Source: Gilvimarinus chinensis DSM 19667
GTDB taxonomy: Bacteria; Pseudomonadota; Gammaproteobacteria; Pseudomonadales; Cellvibrionaceae
NCBI RefSeq assembly: GCF_000377745.1
Contig: NZ_KB898707.1
Coordinates: 616,482-680,481, forward strand
DNA: 64,000 nt
Direction: 5' to 3'
Made by a program: the position numbers and the translations under genes. Of this stretch, positions 53,059 through 64,000 are shown one piece after another. The notes under the pieces are model-generated. The model did not search any database. It saw only the letters and a program-made list of their open reading frames with translations, and was not told where the DNA came from. Positions within the stretch are counted from its first letter, which is position 1. Every line of letters begins with the position of its first letter.

Positions 53059-55890
53059 ATGCAAGACAGCCTTATGGAGCAGCTATGGAGTACGTCCCAT
53101 ATCTCAGGTGGGAACGCTTCATATGTGGAAGACCTCTACGATATTTATTTACATGATCCCAACGGCGTGCCGGAAGAGTGGCGCGACTACTTCGACCAGT
53201 TGCCCCGCGTTAATGGGGTCGTATCCCAAGACACACCGCACTCGGTGATCCGCGAGCAGTTTGCCCAGCTTGCCAAAAGTCGCTCCAGTGCTGCCTCGCC
53301 CAACGTGGCGACCTCTATTTCTCTGGAGCACGAGCGCAAACAAGTTAAAGTGTTGCAGCTTATCAGCTCGTACCGTTTTCGGGGCCACCAAAAGGCTCAG
53401 CTTGATCCGCTCGGCATTATGGAACGCGAGCATGTGCCCGATCTGGATTTGGCTTACCACGGCCTCACTTCAGCAGATCTAGATACTGTATTCCAAACCG
53501 GCCATCTGTTTATCGGCCGCGAAGAAGCCCCGCTCAAAGACATTGTTGCCGCGCTTGAGCAAACCTACTGCGGCCATGTCGGCCCAGAAATTATGCACAT
53601 TACCAATCTAGCCGAGAAGCAGTGGCTGCAGCAGCGATTGGAAAGCGTGCGCTCCAACCCAACCTTTACCCCCGAGCAGCGCCTGGCTGTGCTTGAGCGC
53701 TTAACTGCTGCCGAAGGTCTTGAGCGTCATCTTGACAGTAAGTACCCGGGTACTAAGCGCTTTGGTTTGGAAGGTGGCGAAAGTTTTATACCTTTGGTTG
53801 ATGCCCTGGTGAAGCGCGCCGGTACTTACGGCGCAAAAGAAATTGTGCTGGGTATGGCTCACCGCGGCCGCTTGAACACGCTGGTTAACGTGTTCGGCAA
53901 GAGCCCGGCCGAGTTGTTTGGCGAGTTTGAAGGCAAGCGATTGGTCGATACTTCGGGCGATGTAAAATATCATCAGGGTTTTTCTTCCAACGTCATGACG
54001 CCAGGTGGTGAAATCCATATGGCCATGGCCTTTAATCCGTCTCACCTGGAGATCGTATCTCCCGTGGTTGAAGGTTCTGTACGCGCCCGCCAAGATCGTC
54101 GCGATGATGCGGCTGGCGATAAAGTTGTGCCTATTGTTGTGCATGGTGACGCCGCATTTGCAGGCCAGGGTGTGGTGATGGAGACTTTCCAGATGTCTCA
54201 GACACGCGCCTACAAAACCGGCGGTACCTTGCACTTGGTCATCAACAACCAAGTGGGCTTCACCACCAGTTTCCGCGAAGATGCACGCTCCACTGAGTAC
54301 TGCACTGACGTTGCGAAAATGATCGAAGCGCCGATCTTTCACGTCAATGGCGACGACCCGGATGCGGTATTGTTTGTGGCGCAGCTGGCAATGGATTACC
54401 GCAACGAGTTCAAGAAAGATGTTGTAATCGACCTTGTTTGCTATCGTCGTCGCGGTCATAACGAGGCGGATGACCCATCGGCTACTCAGCCCATGATGTA
54501 TCAGGTGGTTCGCAAACAAAAAACAACACGCACCCTCTACTCTGAAAAGCTTGTCGAGGCGGGTGTGTTAAGCGCAGAAGATTCTGCGAAGATGATGGAC
54601 GACTATCGTGCATCACTGGATCGAGGTGAAAGCGTTGCCAATGGCCTGGTGTCAGAGCCTGACAAATCGCTGTTTGTCGACTGGTCACCTTACATTGGTC
54701 ACGATTGGCAGACCCCGGCCGAAACCGGCTTTGACCTGAAAGCATTGCAGGCAGTTGCGCATAAAATGTGTGATGTTCCTGACGGTGTTGTGCTGCAGCG
54801 CCAAGTGTCCAAAATTTACGATGATCGTCGCAAAATGGCGGGTGGCGCTCTGCCGATTAACTGGGGTTTCGCTGAAACCTTGGCCTATGCAACTTTGCTG
54901 GAGCAGGGCATTCAGGTTCGTATGACCGGACAGGATGTTGGCCGCGGCACTTTCTCCCATCGCCACGCCGTATTGCACAGCCAGAAAGATGGCAAGCGTT
55001 ATACGCCCTTGGCGAATATGAGCGAGAACCAACCGGCGTTTGATCTATACGACTCGTATTTGTCTGAAGAGGCGGTGTTGGCGTTTGAATACGGCTATGC
55101 TACCACTACACCGAATGCCCTCATTATCTGGGAAGCACAGTTTGGCGACTTCGCCAACGGCGCCCAGGTGGTGATTGATCAGTTCATTACCAGTGGTGAG
55201 CATAAATGGGGTCGTTTGTGCGGCTTGACCATGCTGCTGCCACACGGTTATGAAGGCCAGGGGCCGGAGCACTCCTCGGCGCGCCTTGAGCGCTTTATGC
55301 AGTTGTGTGCTGAACACAATATTCAGGTGGTGATTCCTACGACACCTGCTCAGGTGTTCCACATGCTGCGCCGACAGGCAATTCGTCCTATGCGTCGCCC
55401 ACTGGTGGTAATGAGCCCTAAATGGATTTTGCGTCATCCGCTGGCAACCTCTAGCCTTGAAGATTTGGCAAATGGCACCTTTCAAAATGTGATTGGTGAG
55501 CAAGAGCTGGACCCTGCTAAGTGTAAGCGCGTAGTGCTCTGCTCGGGTAAGGTCTATTACCACTTGCTTGAAGAGCGCAATAAGCGTGAGCAAGAGGATG
55601 TGGCCCTAATTCGTCTGGAGCAGCTCTACCCGTTCCCAGAAGAAGAGCTGAAGGCAGCACTGGCACCATTCTCACACGTAAAAGATGTGGTGTGGTGTCA
55701 GGAAGAGCCCATGAATCAGGGTGCCTGGTACGCGAGTCAGCATCACATGCGCCGTGTGGTGTATGAATTAAACCCCAATCTGTATCTGGGCTATGTGGGG
55801 CGCGACCCCTCGGCAGCGCCTGCAGCCGGCTATGCCTCGGTGCATCTAGAAGAGCAAAAGCGTTTTATCAACGAAGCGCTGAGTGTATAA
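53059..55890 (+). CDS. sucA: 2-oxoglutarate dehydrogenase E1 component
   Basis: A 943-residue thiamine-pyrophosphate enzyme that decarboxylates 2-oxoglutarate. The N-terminal STSHISGGNASYVEDLYDIYL binds E2; GMAHRGRLNTLVNVFGK, SPVVEGSVRARQDR and NNQVGFTTSFREDARSTEYCTDVAKM are the core; the C-terminal transketolase-like domain has RLCGLTMLLPHGYEGQGPEHSSARLERF. ATG 53059 follows TAGGTGGGTGGA; a GTG at 53050 is also in frame. Confidence 0.98.
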   Translation: MQDSLMEQLWSTSHISGGNASYVEDLYDIYLHDPNGVPEEWRDYFDQLPRVNGVVSQDTPHSVIREQFAQLAKSRSSAASPNVATSISLEHERKQVKVLQLISSYRFRGHQKAQLDPLGIMEREHVPDLDLAYHGLTSADLDTVFQTGHLFIGREEAPLKDIVAALEQTYCGHVGPEIMHITNLAEKQWLQQRLESVRSNPTFTPEQRLAVLERLTAAEGLERHLDSKYPGTKRFGLEGGESFIPLVDALVKRAGTYGAKEIVLGMAHRGRLNTLVNVFGKSPAELFGEFEGKRLVDTSGDVKYHQGFSSNVMTPGGEIHMAMAFNPSHLEIVSPVVEGSVRARQDRRDDAAGDKVVPIVVHGDAAFAGQGVVMETFQMSQTRAYKTGGTLHLVINNQVGFTTSFREDARSTEYCTDVAKMIEAPIFHVNGDDPDAVLFVAQLAMDYRNEFKKDVVIDLVCYRRRGHNEADDPSATQPMMYQVVRKQKTTRTLYSEKLVEAGVLSAEDSAKMMDDYRASLDRGESVANGLVSEPDKSLFVDWSPYIGHDWQTPAETGFDLKALQAVAHKMCDVPDGVVLQRQVSKIYDDRRKMAGGALPINWGFAETLAYATLLEQGIQVRMTGQDVGRGTFSHRHAVLHSQKDGKRYTPLANMSENQPAFDLYDSYLSEEAVLAFEYGYATTTPNALIIWEAQFGDFANGAQVVIDQFITSGEHKWGRLCGLTMLLPHGYEGQGPEHSSARLERFMQLCAEHNIQVVIPTTPAQVFHMLRRQAIRPMRRPLVVMSPKWILRHPLATSSLEDLANGTFQNVIGEQELDPAKCKRVVLCSGKVYYHLLEERNKREQEDVALIRLEQLYPFPEEELKAALAPFSHVKDVVWCQEEPMNQGAWYASQHHMRRVVYELNPNLYLGYVGRDPSAAPAAGYASVHLEEQKRFINEALSV

Positions 55891-55933
55891 GCACGCAACT
55901 GAATTGAAAGCTGTATTAAGCTAAGGATACGTA

Positions 55934-57160
55934 ATGAGCACTGATATCAAAGCCCCAACTTTTCCCGAGTCTGTGCAGGATGGCACTGTGGCCACCTGGC
56001 ACAAGCAACCTGGTGAAGCCTGCTCGCGCGACGAGCTGATCGTCGATATTGAAACCGATAAGGTTGTGTTAGAAGTGGTTGCTCCCGCCGACGGCGTTTT
56101 GTCCGAGATTATGAAAGGCGAGGGCGACACTGTGTTGTCCAATGAAGTTATTGCTAAATTTGAAGAAGGTGCCAGTGGCTCGGCTTCTGCTTCAAGCAGC
56201 GATGCACCTGCTGCCGACAAAACTGAAGAGCAAGCGGAGGCTCCTGCGGCGTCTGGTTCGGACGACAAAATTCTCAGTCCTGCCGCGCGCAAATTGGCGG
56301 ATGAGAACAATGTTGATCCGGCCTCGGTTGCAGGTACGGGTAAAGATGGACGTGTGACCAAAGAAGATGTGATGAACCACATCGAAAATGGCGCTAAAAA
56401 GCCCGCCCCCTCCTCTCAACCGGCTCAAGCGGCAGCGGCCCCCATGCCAGCCGGCGATCGCGTGGAAAAACGCGTACCTATGACACGCCTGCGCAAGCGT
56501 ATTGCCGAGCGTTTACTGGATGCCACCAGTTCAACGGCCATGTTAACGACATTTAACGAAGTTAATATGGCGCCAGTGATGGAGCTGCGTAAACAGTACA
56601 AAGATAAGTTTGAGAAAATTCACAACGGCACCCGCTTAGGTTTTATGGGCTTTTTTGTGAAAGCCGCTACTGAAGCGTTAAAGCGTTTCCCTGCGGTGAA
56701 TGCCTCGCTGGATGGCGACGATATCGTTTATCACGGTTATCAGGACATCGGTGTGGCGGTATCTACCGACAAAGGCCTGGTTGTGCCTGTGCTGCGCAAC
56801 AGTGAGAACATGAGTATCGCTGAAGTTGAATCCACCATCCGTGATTTTGGCGGTCGCGCTCGCGACGGTAAGTTATCGATCGATGAAATGACTGGCGGCA
56901 CCTTTACCATTACCAATGGTGGTGTGTTCGGTTCGCTGCTGTCGACGCCGATTCTGAACTTGCCGCAAACCGCAATCTTGGGAATGCACAAAATCCAAGA
57001 GCGTCCTATGGCGGTCAACGGAAAAGTTGAAATTCTGCCAATGATGTACCTGGCGCTGTCGTACGATCACCGCATGATTGATGGCAAAGAAGCGGTACAG
57101 TTCCTGGTGGCTATTAAAGAGCTGTTGGAAGATCCTGCGCGCATCCTGCTGGAAATCTAA
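55934..57160 (+). CDS. sucB: Dihydrolipoyllysine succinyltransferase (E2)
   Basis: A 408-residue E2 subunit. One lipoyl domain (1-76) carries K43 in [10 protein letters not shown]; a flexible Ala/Ser/Glu-rich linker follows, then the E1/E3-binding domain (about 113-148, [23 protein letters not shown]), another linker and the catalytic acyltransferase domain ending with [17 protein letters not shown], which holds the active-site histidine. It follows sucA after 43 bases and has AAGGA before the ATG. Confidence 0.98.
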   Translation: MSTDIKAPTFPESVQDGTVATWHKQPGEACSRDELIVDIETDKVVLEVVAPADGVLSEIMKGEGDTVLSNEVIAKFEEGASGSASASSSDAPAADKTEEQAEAPAASGSDDKILSPAARKLADENNVDPASVAGTGKDGRVTKEDVMNHIENGAKKPAPSSQPAQAAAAPMPAGDRVEKRVPMTRLRKRIAERLLDATSSTAMLTTFNEVNMAPVMELRKQYKDKFEKIHNGTRLGFMGFFVKAATEALKRFPAVNASLDGDDIVYHGYQDIGVAVSTDKGLVVPVLRNSENMSIAEVESTIRDFGGRARDGKLSIDEMTGGTFTITNGGVFGSLLSTPILNLPQTAILGMHKIQERPMAVNGKVEILPMMYLALSYDHRMIDGKEAVQFLVAIKELLEDPARILLEI

Positions 57161-58711
<1,551 letters not shown>

Positions 58712-58740
58712 TTATTCCAACAAAGAATGAAGCGTAAAGA

Positions 58741-58766
58741 GCCGGCCTGAAAGGGCCGGTTTCTTT
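58741..58766 (+). terminator. Terminator after lpdA
   Basis: GCCGGCC and GGCCGGT (58741-58760) pair around a six-base loop, followed by TTCTTT. The T-tract is interrupted, so it may allow some read-through to sucC. Confidence 0.65.
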
Positions 58767-58901
58767 AGTGGTTGCCTGGCTTTGAGCCACAGTGTCGGGT
58801 AATCGGGAAGAAAGCAGCGGCGGGTTGTGCCAATTTTAACCAGTGTATTAGCGCACCGCCTGCCATTATTTTCAGTCACGTGAACAAAACGGAAAATCAT
58901 C

Positions 58902-60068
58902 ATGAATCTGCATGAGTACCAAGGCAAACAATTGTTTGCACAATACGGTTTGCCCGTCTCCAAGGGCGTTGCAGCCCAAACAGCTGCGGAAGCAGCAGCC
59001 GCTGCCGACACTATCGGTGGTGATGAATTTGTTGTTAAAGCACAGGTTCACGCCGGTGGTCGCGGTAAAGCGGGTGGTGTAAAACTGGTTAAAAGTAAAA
59101 GTGAAATTGAAGCTTTCGCAAAGCAGTGGCTGGGCAAAAATCTGGTGACTTACCAGACAGACGAAAAGGGTCAGCCGGTTAGCCGAATTTTAGTAGAAAG
59201 CTGCACCGACATCGATCAAGAGCTGTACTTGGGCGCGGTCGTAGATCGTTCCAGCCGTCGTATCGTGTTTATGGCATCAACCGAGGGCGGTGTAGAGATC
59301 GAGAAAGTTGCCGAAGAAACTCCAGAAAAAATTCTGAAAGCGACTATTGATCCGCTGGTTGGCCCTCAGCCTTACCAAGCGCGCGATCTGGCTTTCAAGC
59401 TGGGTCTGGAAGGTAAGCAAATTAAGCAGTTTGTACAAATCTTCATGGGTTTGGGCAAAATGTTTAAAGAAAAAGATCTGGCTTTGGTTGAGATTAACCC
59501 GCTGGTGATCACTCCAGCCGGAGACCTGCACTGCCTGGATGCCAAAGTGGGCATCGATAGCAACGCATTGTACCGCCACCCTGATTTGCGCGAAATGCAC
59601 GATCCTTCGCAGGAAGACGAGCGTGAAGCTCACGCTGCTCAGTGGGAGCTGAACTACGTAGCACTGGACGGCAACATCGGTTGCATGGTGAACGGTGCCG
59701 GTCTTGCTATGGGTACCATGGATATCGTGAAGCTGCACGGTGGCCAACCCGCTAACTTCCTCGACGTAGGTGGTGGTGCAACCAAAGAGCGCGTTGTAGA
59801 AGCGTTCAAAATCATCTTGTCGGATGACAATGTAAAAGCCGTACTGATCAACATTTTTGGCGGTATCGTGCGCTGCGACCTGATTGCAGAAGGTGTGATT
59901 GGCGCGGTCGAAGAAGTGGGCGTAAAAGTACCAGTCGTTGTACGCCTGGAAGGTAACAATGCCGAGCTGGGCGCTAAAGTATTGGCGGACAGTGGTTTGA
60001 ATATTATTGCTGCGACCAGTCTGACTGACGCTGCCGAGCAAGTGGTTAAAGCAGCGGAGGGTAAATAA
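58902..60068 (+). CDS. sucC: Succinyl-CoA synthetase beta subunit
   Basis: A 388-residue ATP-grasp subunit of the enzyme coupling succinyl-CoA cleavage to nucleotide triphosphate synthesis. It begins [22 protein letters not shown] and has [20 protein letters not shown] for nucleotide binding, [19 protein letters not shown] and [15 protein letters not shown]. Its stop is directly joined to the sucD ATG. Confidence 0.99.
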   Translation: MNLHEYQGKQLFAQYGLPVSKGVAAQTAAEAAAAADTIGGDEFVVKAQVHAGGRGKAGGVKLVKSKSEIEAFAKQWLGKNLVTYQTDEKGQPVSRILVESCTDIDQELYLGAVVDRSSRRIVFMASTEGGVEIEKVAEETPEKILKATIDPLVGPQPYQARDLAFKLGLEGKQIKQFVQIFMGLGKMFKEKDLALVEINPLVITPAGDLHCLDAKVGIDSNALYRHPDLREMHDPSQEDEREAHAAQWELNYVALDGNIGCMVNGAGLAMGTMDIVKLHGGQPANFLDVGGGATKERVVEAFKIILSDDNVKAVLINIFGGIVRCDLIAEGVIGAVEEVGVKVPVVVRLEGNNAELGAKVLADSGLNIIAATSLTDAAEQVVKAAEGK

Positions 60069-60941
60069 ATGAGCGTTTTGATCAATAAAGACACCAAAGT
60101 TATCTGTCAGGGTTTTACCGGTTCACAAGGTACTTTCCACTCTGAGCAAGCCATTGCTTACGGCACTAAAATGGTCGGCGGTGTAACCCCGGGCAAAGGT
60201 GGGCAAACTCACCTGGGCTTGCCTGTTTTTAACACCGTTGCTGAAGCCGTAGAAGAAACTGGGGCCGAAGCGTCGGTTATCTACGTGCCTGCACCTTTCT
60301 GCAAAGATTCTATTTTAGAAGCGGCGAATGCTGGCATTAAGTTGATTGTATGTATCACCGAAGGTGTACCTACAATGGACATGCTCGATTGCAAAGTAAA
60401 ATGCGATGAGCTGGGTGTGCGCCTGATTGGCCCTAACTGCCCAGGTGTTATTACTCCCGGCGAGTGCAAAATTGGCATTATGCCTGGCCATATTCACAAG
60501 CCCGGTAAAGTGGGTATTGTGTCTCGTTCTGGTACCCTGACTTACGAAGCTGTTAAGCAAACTACCGATTACGGTTTTGGTCAGTCTACTTGTGTAGGTA
60601 TCGGTGGTGACCCGATTCCTGGCTCTAACTTTATCGATATCCTGCAGTTGTTCCAGGATGACCCGCAAACCGAAGCCATCGTGATGATCGGTGAAATCGG
60701 TGGCAGCGCTGAAGAAGAAGCTGCAGCCTTTATCAAGGAAAACGTGACCAAACCTGTTGTATCTTATATTGCAGGTGTAACGGCGCCTCCTGGTAAACGC
60801 ATGGGCCACGCTGGTGCGATTATTTCAGGTGGTAAAGGTACTGCCGATGAGAAATTTGCTGCACTAGAAGACGCCGGTGTTAAAACCGTGCGTAGTCTGG
60901 CAGGCATTGGTGATGCTTTGAAAGAGTTGACCGGCTGGTAA
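60069..60941 (+). CDS. sucD: Succinyl-CoA synthetase alpha subunit
   Basis: A 290-residue subunit that binds CoA and carries the phosphohistidine. CoA-binding motif [15 protein letters not shown] is near the N-terminus; [24 protein letters not shown] and [10 protein letters not shown] follow; the phosphorylated histidine is in [20 protein letters not shown]. It ends at a strong terminator, closing the TCA gene series. Confidence 0.99.
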   Translation: MSVLINKDTKVICQGFTGSQGTFHSEQAIAYGTKMVGGVTPGKGGQTHLGLPVFNTVAEAVEETGAEASVIYVPAPFCKDSILEAANAGIKLIVCITEGVPTMDMLDCKVKCDELGVRLIGPNCPGVITPGECKIGIMPGHIHKPGKVGIVSRSGTLTYEAVKQTTDYGFGQSTCVGIGGDPIPGSNFIDILQLFQDDPQTEAIVMIGEIGGSAEEEAAAFIKENVTKPVVSYIAGVTAPPGKRMGHAGAIISGGKGTADEKFAALEDAGVKTVRSLAGIGDALKELTGW

Positions 60942-60951
60942 GCCGGGAAGT

Positions 60952-60981
60952 AAAAAAGGGCGGCCACTGGCCGCCCTTTTT
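60952..60981 (+). terminator. Terminator after sucCD
   Basis: GGGCGGCC (60958-60965) and GGCCGCCC (60969-60976) pair perfectly around three bases, with AAAAAA on the left and TTTTT on the right; possibly active in both directions. Confidence 0.93.
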
Positions 60982-61123
60982 GTTTCTGCAGAGTAAATGC
61001 CCGCACCGGTAACAGTTGTAAAAACGCTTTTCTTTTAGAAAAAAATATGGGACATTGCGCGTTTTTTACCCTCAGTCAATAGGGCGTAAATTAAGCTGGC
61101 GATGGTGCCAATGGAGTAAGCGA

Positions 61124-63040
61124 TTGAACGATACTGACACTCAGACATGGTCTGCAAAATCATCTGCCGAACTCTATGGTATTGAAGAGTGGGGTGGTGG
61201 GTATTTTGGCATCAATAATGATGGCAACGTTGAGGTTCGAGCGCCCGGTAATGGCGGAAGAACGGCAGTAGCTTTGACTGACATTATTGATGGTTTGCAG
61301 CAGCGCGGTTTAGAGATGCCGGTGTTGCTCCGTATCGAAAACTTGGTAGACAGTCGTATCAGTATTTTGAATGATTCATTTGCCGAGGCGATTAAAGTTA
61401 CGGGTTATAAAGGGCAGTACCGGGGCGCTTTTCCCATAAAAGTGAATCAACAAAGCCATATTGTTGAAGAGATTGCCCGTTTTGGTGAGCGCTATAATCA
61501 TGGCCTTGAGGCCGGTAGTAAAGCCGAGCTGATGATCGCCATGTCGGTGTTGCAAAACCGTGAGAGCCTTATCGTTTGTAACGGCTATAAAGATGCCGAG
61601 TTTATTGATTTAGGCTTGCAGGCTCGCAAGCTGGGCTTTAAGTGCATTTTTGTGCTCGAGACCATGGCCGAAGTGCGCTTAGTGATTGAGCGTTCGCGCG
61701 AGTTGAAAGTCGATCCTATTATTGGTGTACGTTTAAAGTTATCCACCAAAGTCGAAGGCCATTGGGCCGAAGATAGCGGTGATCGCAGTTTGTTTGGTTT
61801 AACCACCAACCAGTTGGTGGATATTATCGACGAGTTACGCGACGCCGAATTGCTGCACTGTCTTGAGCTGTTGCACTTTCATTTAGGTTCCCAGATTCCT
61901 AATATCCGCAGTATCCGGGCTGGGGTTTTGGAAGCCTGCCGTTATTACATTGAAATGGTCAGCGAAGGAGCACCTCTTAAATATATGGATTTAGGGGGCG
62001 GCTTAGCCATCGATTATGATGGTACCAGCAGTGTAAGCGGTCACAGCCGCAACTACTCCGTGCAAGAATATTGTGTAGACGTTGTAGAGGCCATTGCTCA
62101 GCAGCTGGATGCTCACGATTTGCCGCACCCCACAATTGTGACCGAGTCGGGTCGTGCCACGGTAGCTCATACATCGGTACTGCTGTTTAATATTCTGGAC
62201 GTCGGCCATTTTGAACCGGGTCCAATCCCCTCTCAATTACCGGATAACCCCCACGAACAGTTATCCAATTTATGGCATACCCTGAAGATGATTGAAGTGA
62301 ATCGTCTGCAGGAAAATTACAACGATGTGATTTACTATCGTGACCAGGTCAGAGACTGTTTCTTCCGTGGTGAAATCAATCTCCGTGATCGCGCATTGGC
62401 TGAAAACTTGTGCCTTGCCGGACTGCAACAGATTGTGGCGCTACTACCAGAGATGAAGCGTATCCCGCCGGAGCTAGAAGCTTTACCCGAGCAATTGGCC
62501 GATATTTATTATGGCAACTTCAGCGTATTCCAATCGCTGCCAGATTCCTGGGCAATTAACCAGGTATTCCCGGTGATGCCGATACATCGTTTAAACGAGA
62601 AGCCTACGCGCAAGGCCACCATCGCTGATTTGACCTGCGATTGCGACGGCAAGCTCGACAGTTTTGCTGGGCCTGAAGGTGAAACCAACACCTTGTCCCT
62701 GCACCCGGTCAAAGACGGTGAGGAATATCATTTAGGTGTCTTTTTAGTAGGGGCATACCAGGAAACTTTAGGCGATTTACACAATTTATTTGGTGATACT
62801 AATGTCGCCAGTGTGCGAATTAATAACGATGGCTCGTTGGATTTTGTGCATGAGTTGCACGGCGATAGTATCGCCGATGTGTTGAGTTACGTGGAGTATG
62901 ATCCCCAGTCAATGTTTCGCCAATTTCGTATGGCAGCAGAGCAAGCGGTGCGTGATGGACGCATCAGCGTGTCTGAGCGCCAGAGTATGCTCGCAGCATA
63001 TTCCGAGAGTTTGCGCGGTTACACTTATTTCGAACGTTAG
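61124..63040 (+). CDS. speA: Biosynthetic arginine decarboxylase
   Basis: A 638-residue PLP enzyme making agmatine from arginine, first step of the agmatine route to putrescine. PLP lysine lies in FPIKVNQQSHIVEEI, near the GLEAGSKAELMIAMSVL segment; ELLHFHLGSQIPNIRSI and YMDLGGGLAIDYDGT are typical, and GRATVAHTSVLLFNI follows. The start is TTG at 61124 (then N-D-T-D-T-Q), preceded by GGAG seven bases upstream; 23 further codons upstream are open but not conserved. The length equals Pseudomonas SpeA (about 636). A carboxynorspermidine dehydrogenase-like gene follows after 21 bases. Confidence 0.96.
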   Translation: MNDTDTQTWSAKSSAELYGIEEWGGGYFGINNDGNVEVRAPGNGGRTAVALTDIIDGLQQRGLEMPVLLRIENLVDSRISILNDSFAEAIKVTGYKGQYRGAFPIKVNQQSHIVEEIARFGERYNHGLEAGSKAELMIAMSVLQNRESLIVCNGYKDAEFIDLGLQARKLGFKCIFVLETMAEVRLVIERSRELKVDPIIGVRLKLSTKVEGHWAEDSGDRSLFGLTTNQLVDIIDELRDAELLHCLELLHFHLGSQIPNIRSIRAGVLEACRYYIEMVSEGAPLKYMDLGGGLAIDYDGTSSVSGHSRNYSVQEYCVDVVEAIAQQLDAHDLPHPTIVTESGRATVAHTSVLLFNILDVGHFEPGPIPSQLPDNPHEQLSNLWHTLKMIEVNRLQENYNDVIYYRDQVRDCFFRGEINLRDRALAENLCLAGLQQIVALLPEMKRIPPELEALPEQLADIYYGNFSVFQSLPDSWAINQVFPVMPIHRLNEKPTRKATIADLTCDCDGKLDSFAGPEGETNTLSLHPVKDGEEYHLGVFLVGAYQETLGDLHNLFGDTNVASVRINNDGSLDFVHELHGDSIADVLSYVEYDPQSMFRQFRMAAEQAVRDGRISVSERQSMLAAYSESLRGYTYFER

Positions 63041-63061
63041 TAGGCCAAAGGAGGCCAGTTT

Positions 63062-64000
63062 ATGGCTAAGGTAATGATTATTGGCGCCGGTGGCGTTGGT
63101 GGGGTGGTTGCCCATAAATGTGCGCAATTGCCTGAGGTATTTACTGAGATTGTGCTGGCGAGTCGCACTGAATCGAAATGTAAAGCGATTGCCGAGCAGT
63201 TGCCGCGCCCAGTAAAAACCGCGCAGGTTGATGCCGATAATGTGGCGGAAACTGTGGCTTTATTAAAGCAGGTAAAGCCTGATTTGGTGATTAACGTTGC
63301 CTTGCCGTATCAAGACCTGGCGATTATGGATGCCTGCCTTGAAGCTGGGGTAGATTACCTGGACACCGCCAACTACGAGCCGCCAGAAGAAGCGAAGTTT
63401 GAATACAAGTGGCAGTGGGCGTATCAGGATAAATTTACCAGTGCGGGCCGTATGGCGCTGTTGGGCTCGGGTTTTGACCCGGGTGTGACAAATGTTTATA
63501 CCGCTTACCTGAAAAAGCACTATCTGGACGAAATTCATTATCTGGATATTATCGATTGCAATGCTGGCGACCACGGCCAGCCTTTTGCGACCAACTTTAA
63601 TCCTGAAATTAATATTCGCGAGGTGACCGCCAACGGCCGCTTCTGGCAAGACGGTGATTGGCGCGAAACTGGCCCGCTTGAGGAAAACCGCTCGTTTGAT
63701 TTTCCTGCCGGTATCGGTCCCAAGCAAATTTATTTGATGTACCACGAAGAGTTGGAGTCTATCACCAAGCATTTGCCGGAAATTAAGCGTGCGCGCTTTT
63801 GGATGACTTTTTCCGACAATTACTTAAAGCATCTGGAGGTGCTGGGTAATATTGGTATGACATCTATTGAGCCCGTCCAGTTTGAAGGCAAAGAAATTAT
63901 TCCGCTGCAGTTTCTGAAGGCGCTGCTTCCGGATCCAGCCAGCCTTGGTCCTTTGACCAAGGGTAAAACTTGTATTGGCTGTATTGCTCGTGGGGTTAAA
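63062..64000 (+). CDS. Carboxynorspermidine/saccharopine dehydrogenase-like protein (cut by window end)
   Basis: The first 313 codons of a gene that runs out of the window. AAAGGAGG (63048-63055) lies just before the ATG. The N-terminal Rossmann motif is VMIIGAGGVGGVVAHKCAQLP; later DLVINVALPYQDLAIMDACLEAGVDYLDTANYE and LLGSGFDPGVTNVYTAYL mark the saccharopine-dehydrogenase fold. In Vibrio and many marine bacteria this family makes carboxynorspermidine or carboxyspermidine from aspartate semialdehyde and a diamine. Its place directly after speA supports a polyamine role rather than lysine metabolism. Full proteins have about 400 residues. Confidence 0.88.
   Translation, partial: MAKVMIIGAGGVGGVVAHKCAQLPEVFTEIVLASRTESKCKAIAEQLPRPVKTAQVDADNVAETVALLKQVKPDLVINVALPYQDLAIMDACLEAGVDYLDTANYEPPEEAKFEYKWQWAYQDKFTSAGRMALLGSGFDPGVTNVYTAYLKKHYLDEIHYLDIIDCNAGDHGQPFATNFNPEINIREVTANGRFWQDGDWRETGPLEENRSFDFPAGIGPKQIYLMYHEELESITKHLPEIKRARFWMTFSDNYLKHLEVLGNIGMTSIEPVQFEGKEIIPLQFLKALLPDPASLGPLTKGKTCIGCIARGVK

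Noticed and set aside
53701-54519. 272-codon minus-strand open frame inside sucA
   Set aside because: It lies wholly antisense to a well-conserved gene, has no recognisable motif and no ribosome site. Similar antisense frames in sucC (59277-60041), lpdA and the receptors were rejected for the same reason.

Overview
The window is chromosomal DNA of a marine-type gammaproteobacterium. The order cspD | clpS-clpA | infA-bpt-aat-trxB | ftsK-lolA-rarA-crcB-serS-cysG, and gltA divergent from sdhCDAB-sucAB-lpd-sucCD, is that of Pseudomonas and its relatives. The accessory half (TonB-dependent receptors, tryptophan-halogenase-like flavoproteins, SapC, JmjC-like cupins, a GH3 lipoprotein and a PL14-like lyase) fits a polysaccharide degrader of the Cellvibrionaceae type. 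The family-level placement is inference; no rRNA or tRNA gene was seen that could test it.

Region 1 (1-14773) is the unusual part. It holds two related gene sets on the + strand. Set A is a TonB receptor (cut by the window start), a cupin/JmjC-like protein and a flavin-dependent halogenase-like protein. Set B is a TonB receptor, SapC, a cupin/JmjC-like protein and a halogenase-like protein. Between them lie a third, divergent halogenase-like gene (5271-6800) and a decayed fourth one (6803-7716). Both intact cupin-linked halogenases start with TTG. Set A is visibly AT-richer than set B. The locus reads as a nutrient-uptake system with coupled flavin halogenase and 2-oxoglutarate-oxygenase-like chemistry whose substrate is unknown.

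Region 2 (15295-19627) carries a secreted GH3 glucosidase lipoprotein, a PL14-like polysaccharide lyase and a lytic transglycosylase. Region 3 (19575-29408) is mostly - strand housekeeping: proS, a HIT protein (+), an HU protein with a histone H1-like tail, a DUF7931-like protein, a GNAT enzyme, the ribosomal oxygenase roxA, purB-hflD-mnmA, nudJ-rluE and cspD.

Region 4 (29769-34899) gathers the bacterial N-degron pathway: the adaptor ClpS, the unfoldase ClpA and both N-end aminoacyl transferases (Bpt and Aat), with infA and a globin. Region 5 (34988-45812) has trxB, ftsK, lolA, rarA, crcB, serS, cysG, a small basic protein, gorA and a small periplasmic protein. Region 6 (46270-60941) has a porin, citrate synthase, succinate dehydrogenase, the 2-oxoglutarate dehydrogenase complex and succinyl-CoA synthetase, so most of the oxidative TCA arm. 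Region 7 (61124-end) starts a polyamine locus: arginine decarboxylase followed by a carboxynorspermidine-dehydrogenase-like gene cut by the window end.

No transposase, integrase, CRISPR array or tRNA gene was found. Several genes start at TTG (two halogenases, hflD, speA) or GTG (sdhC).
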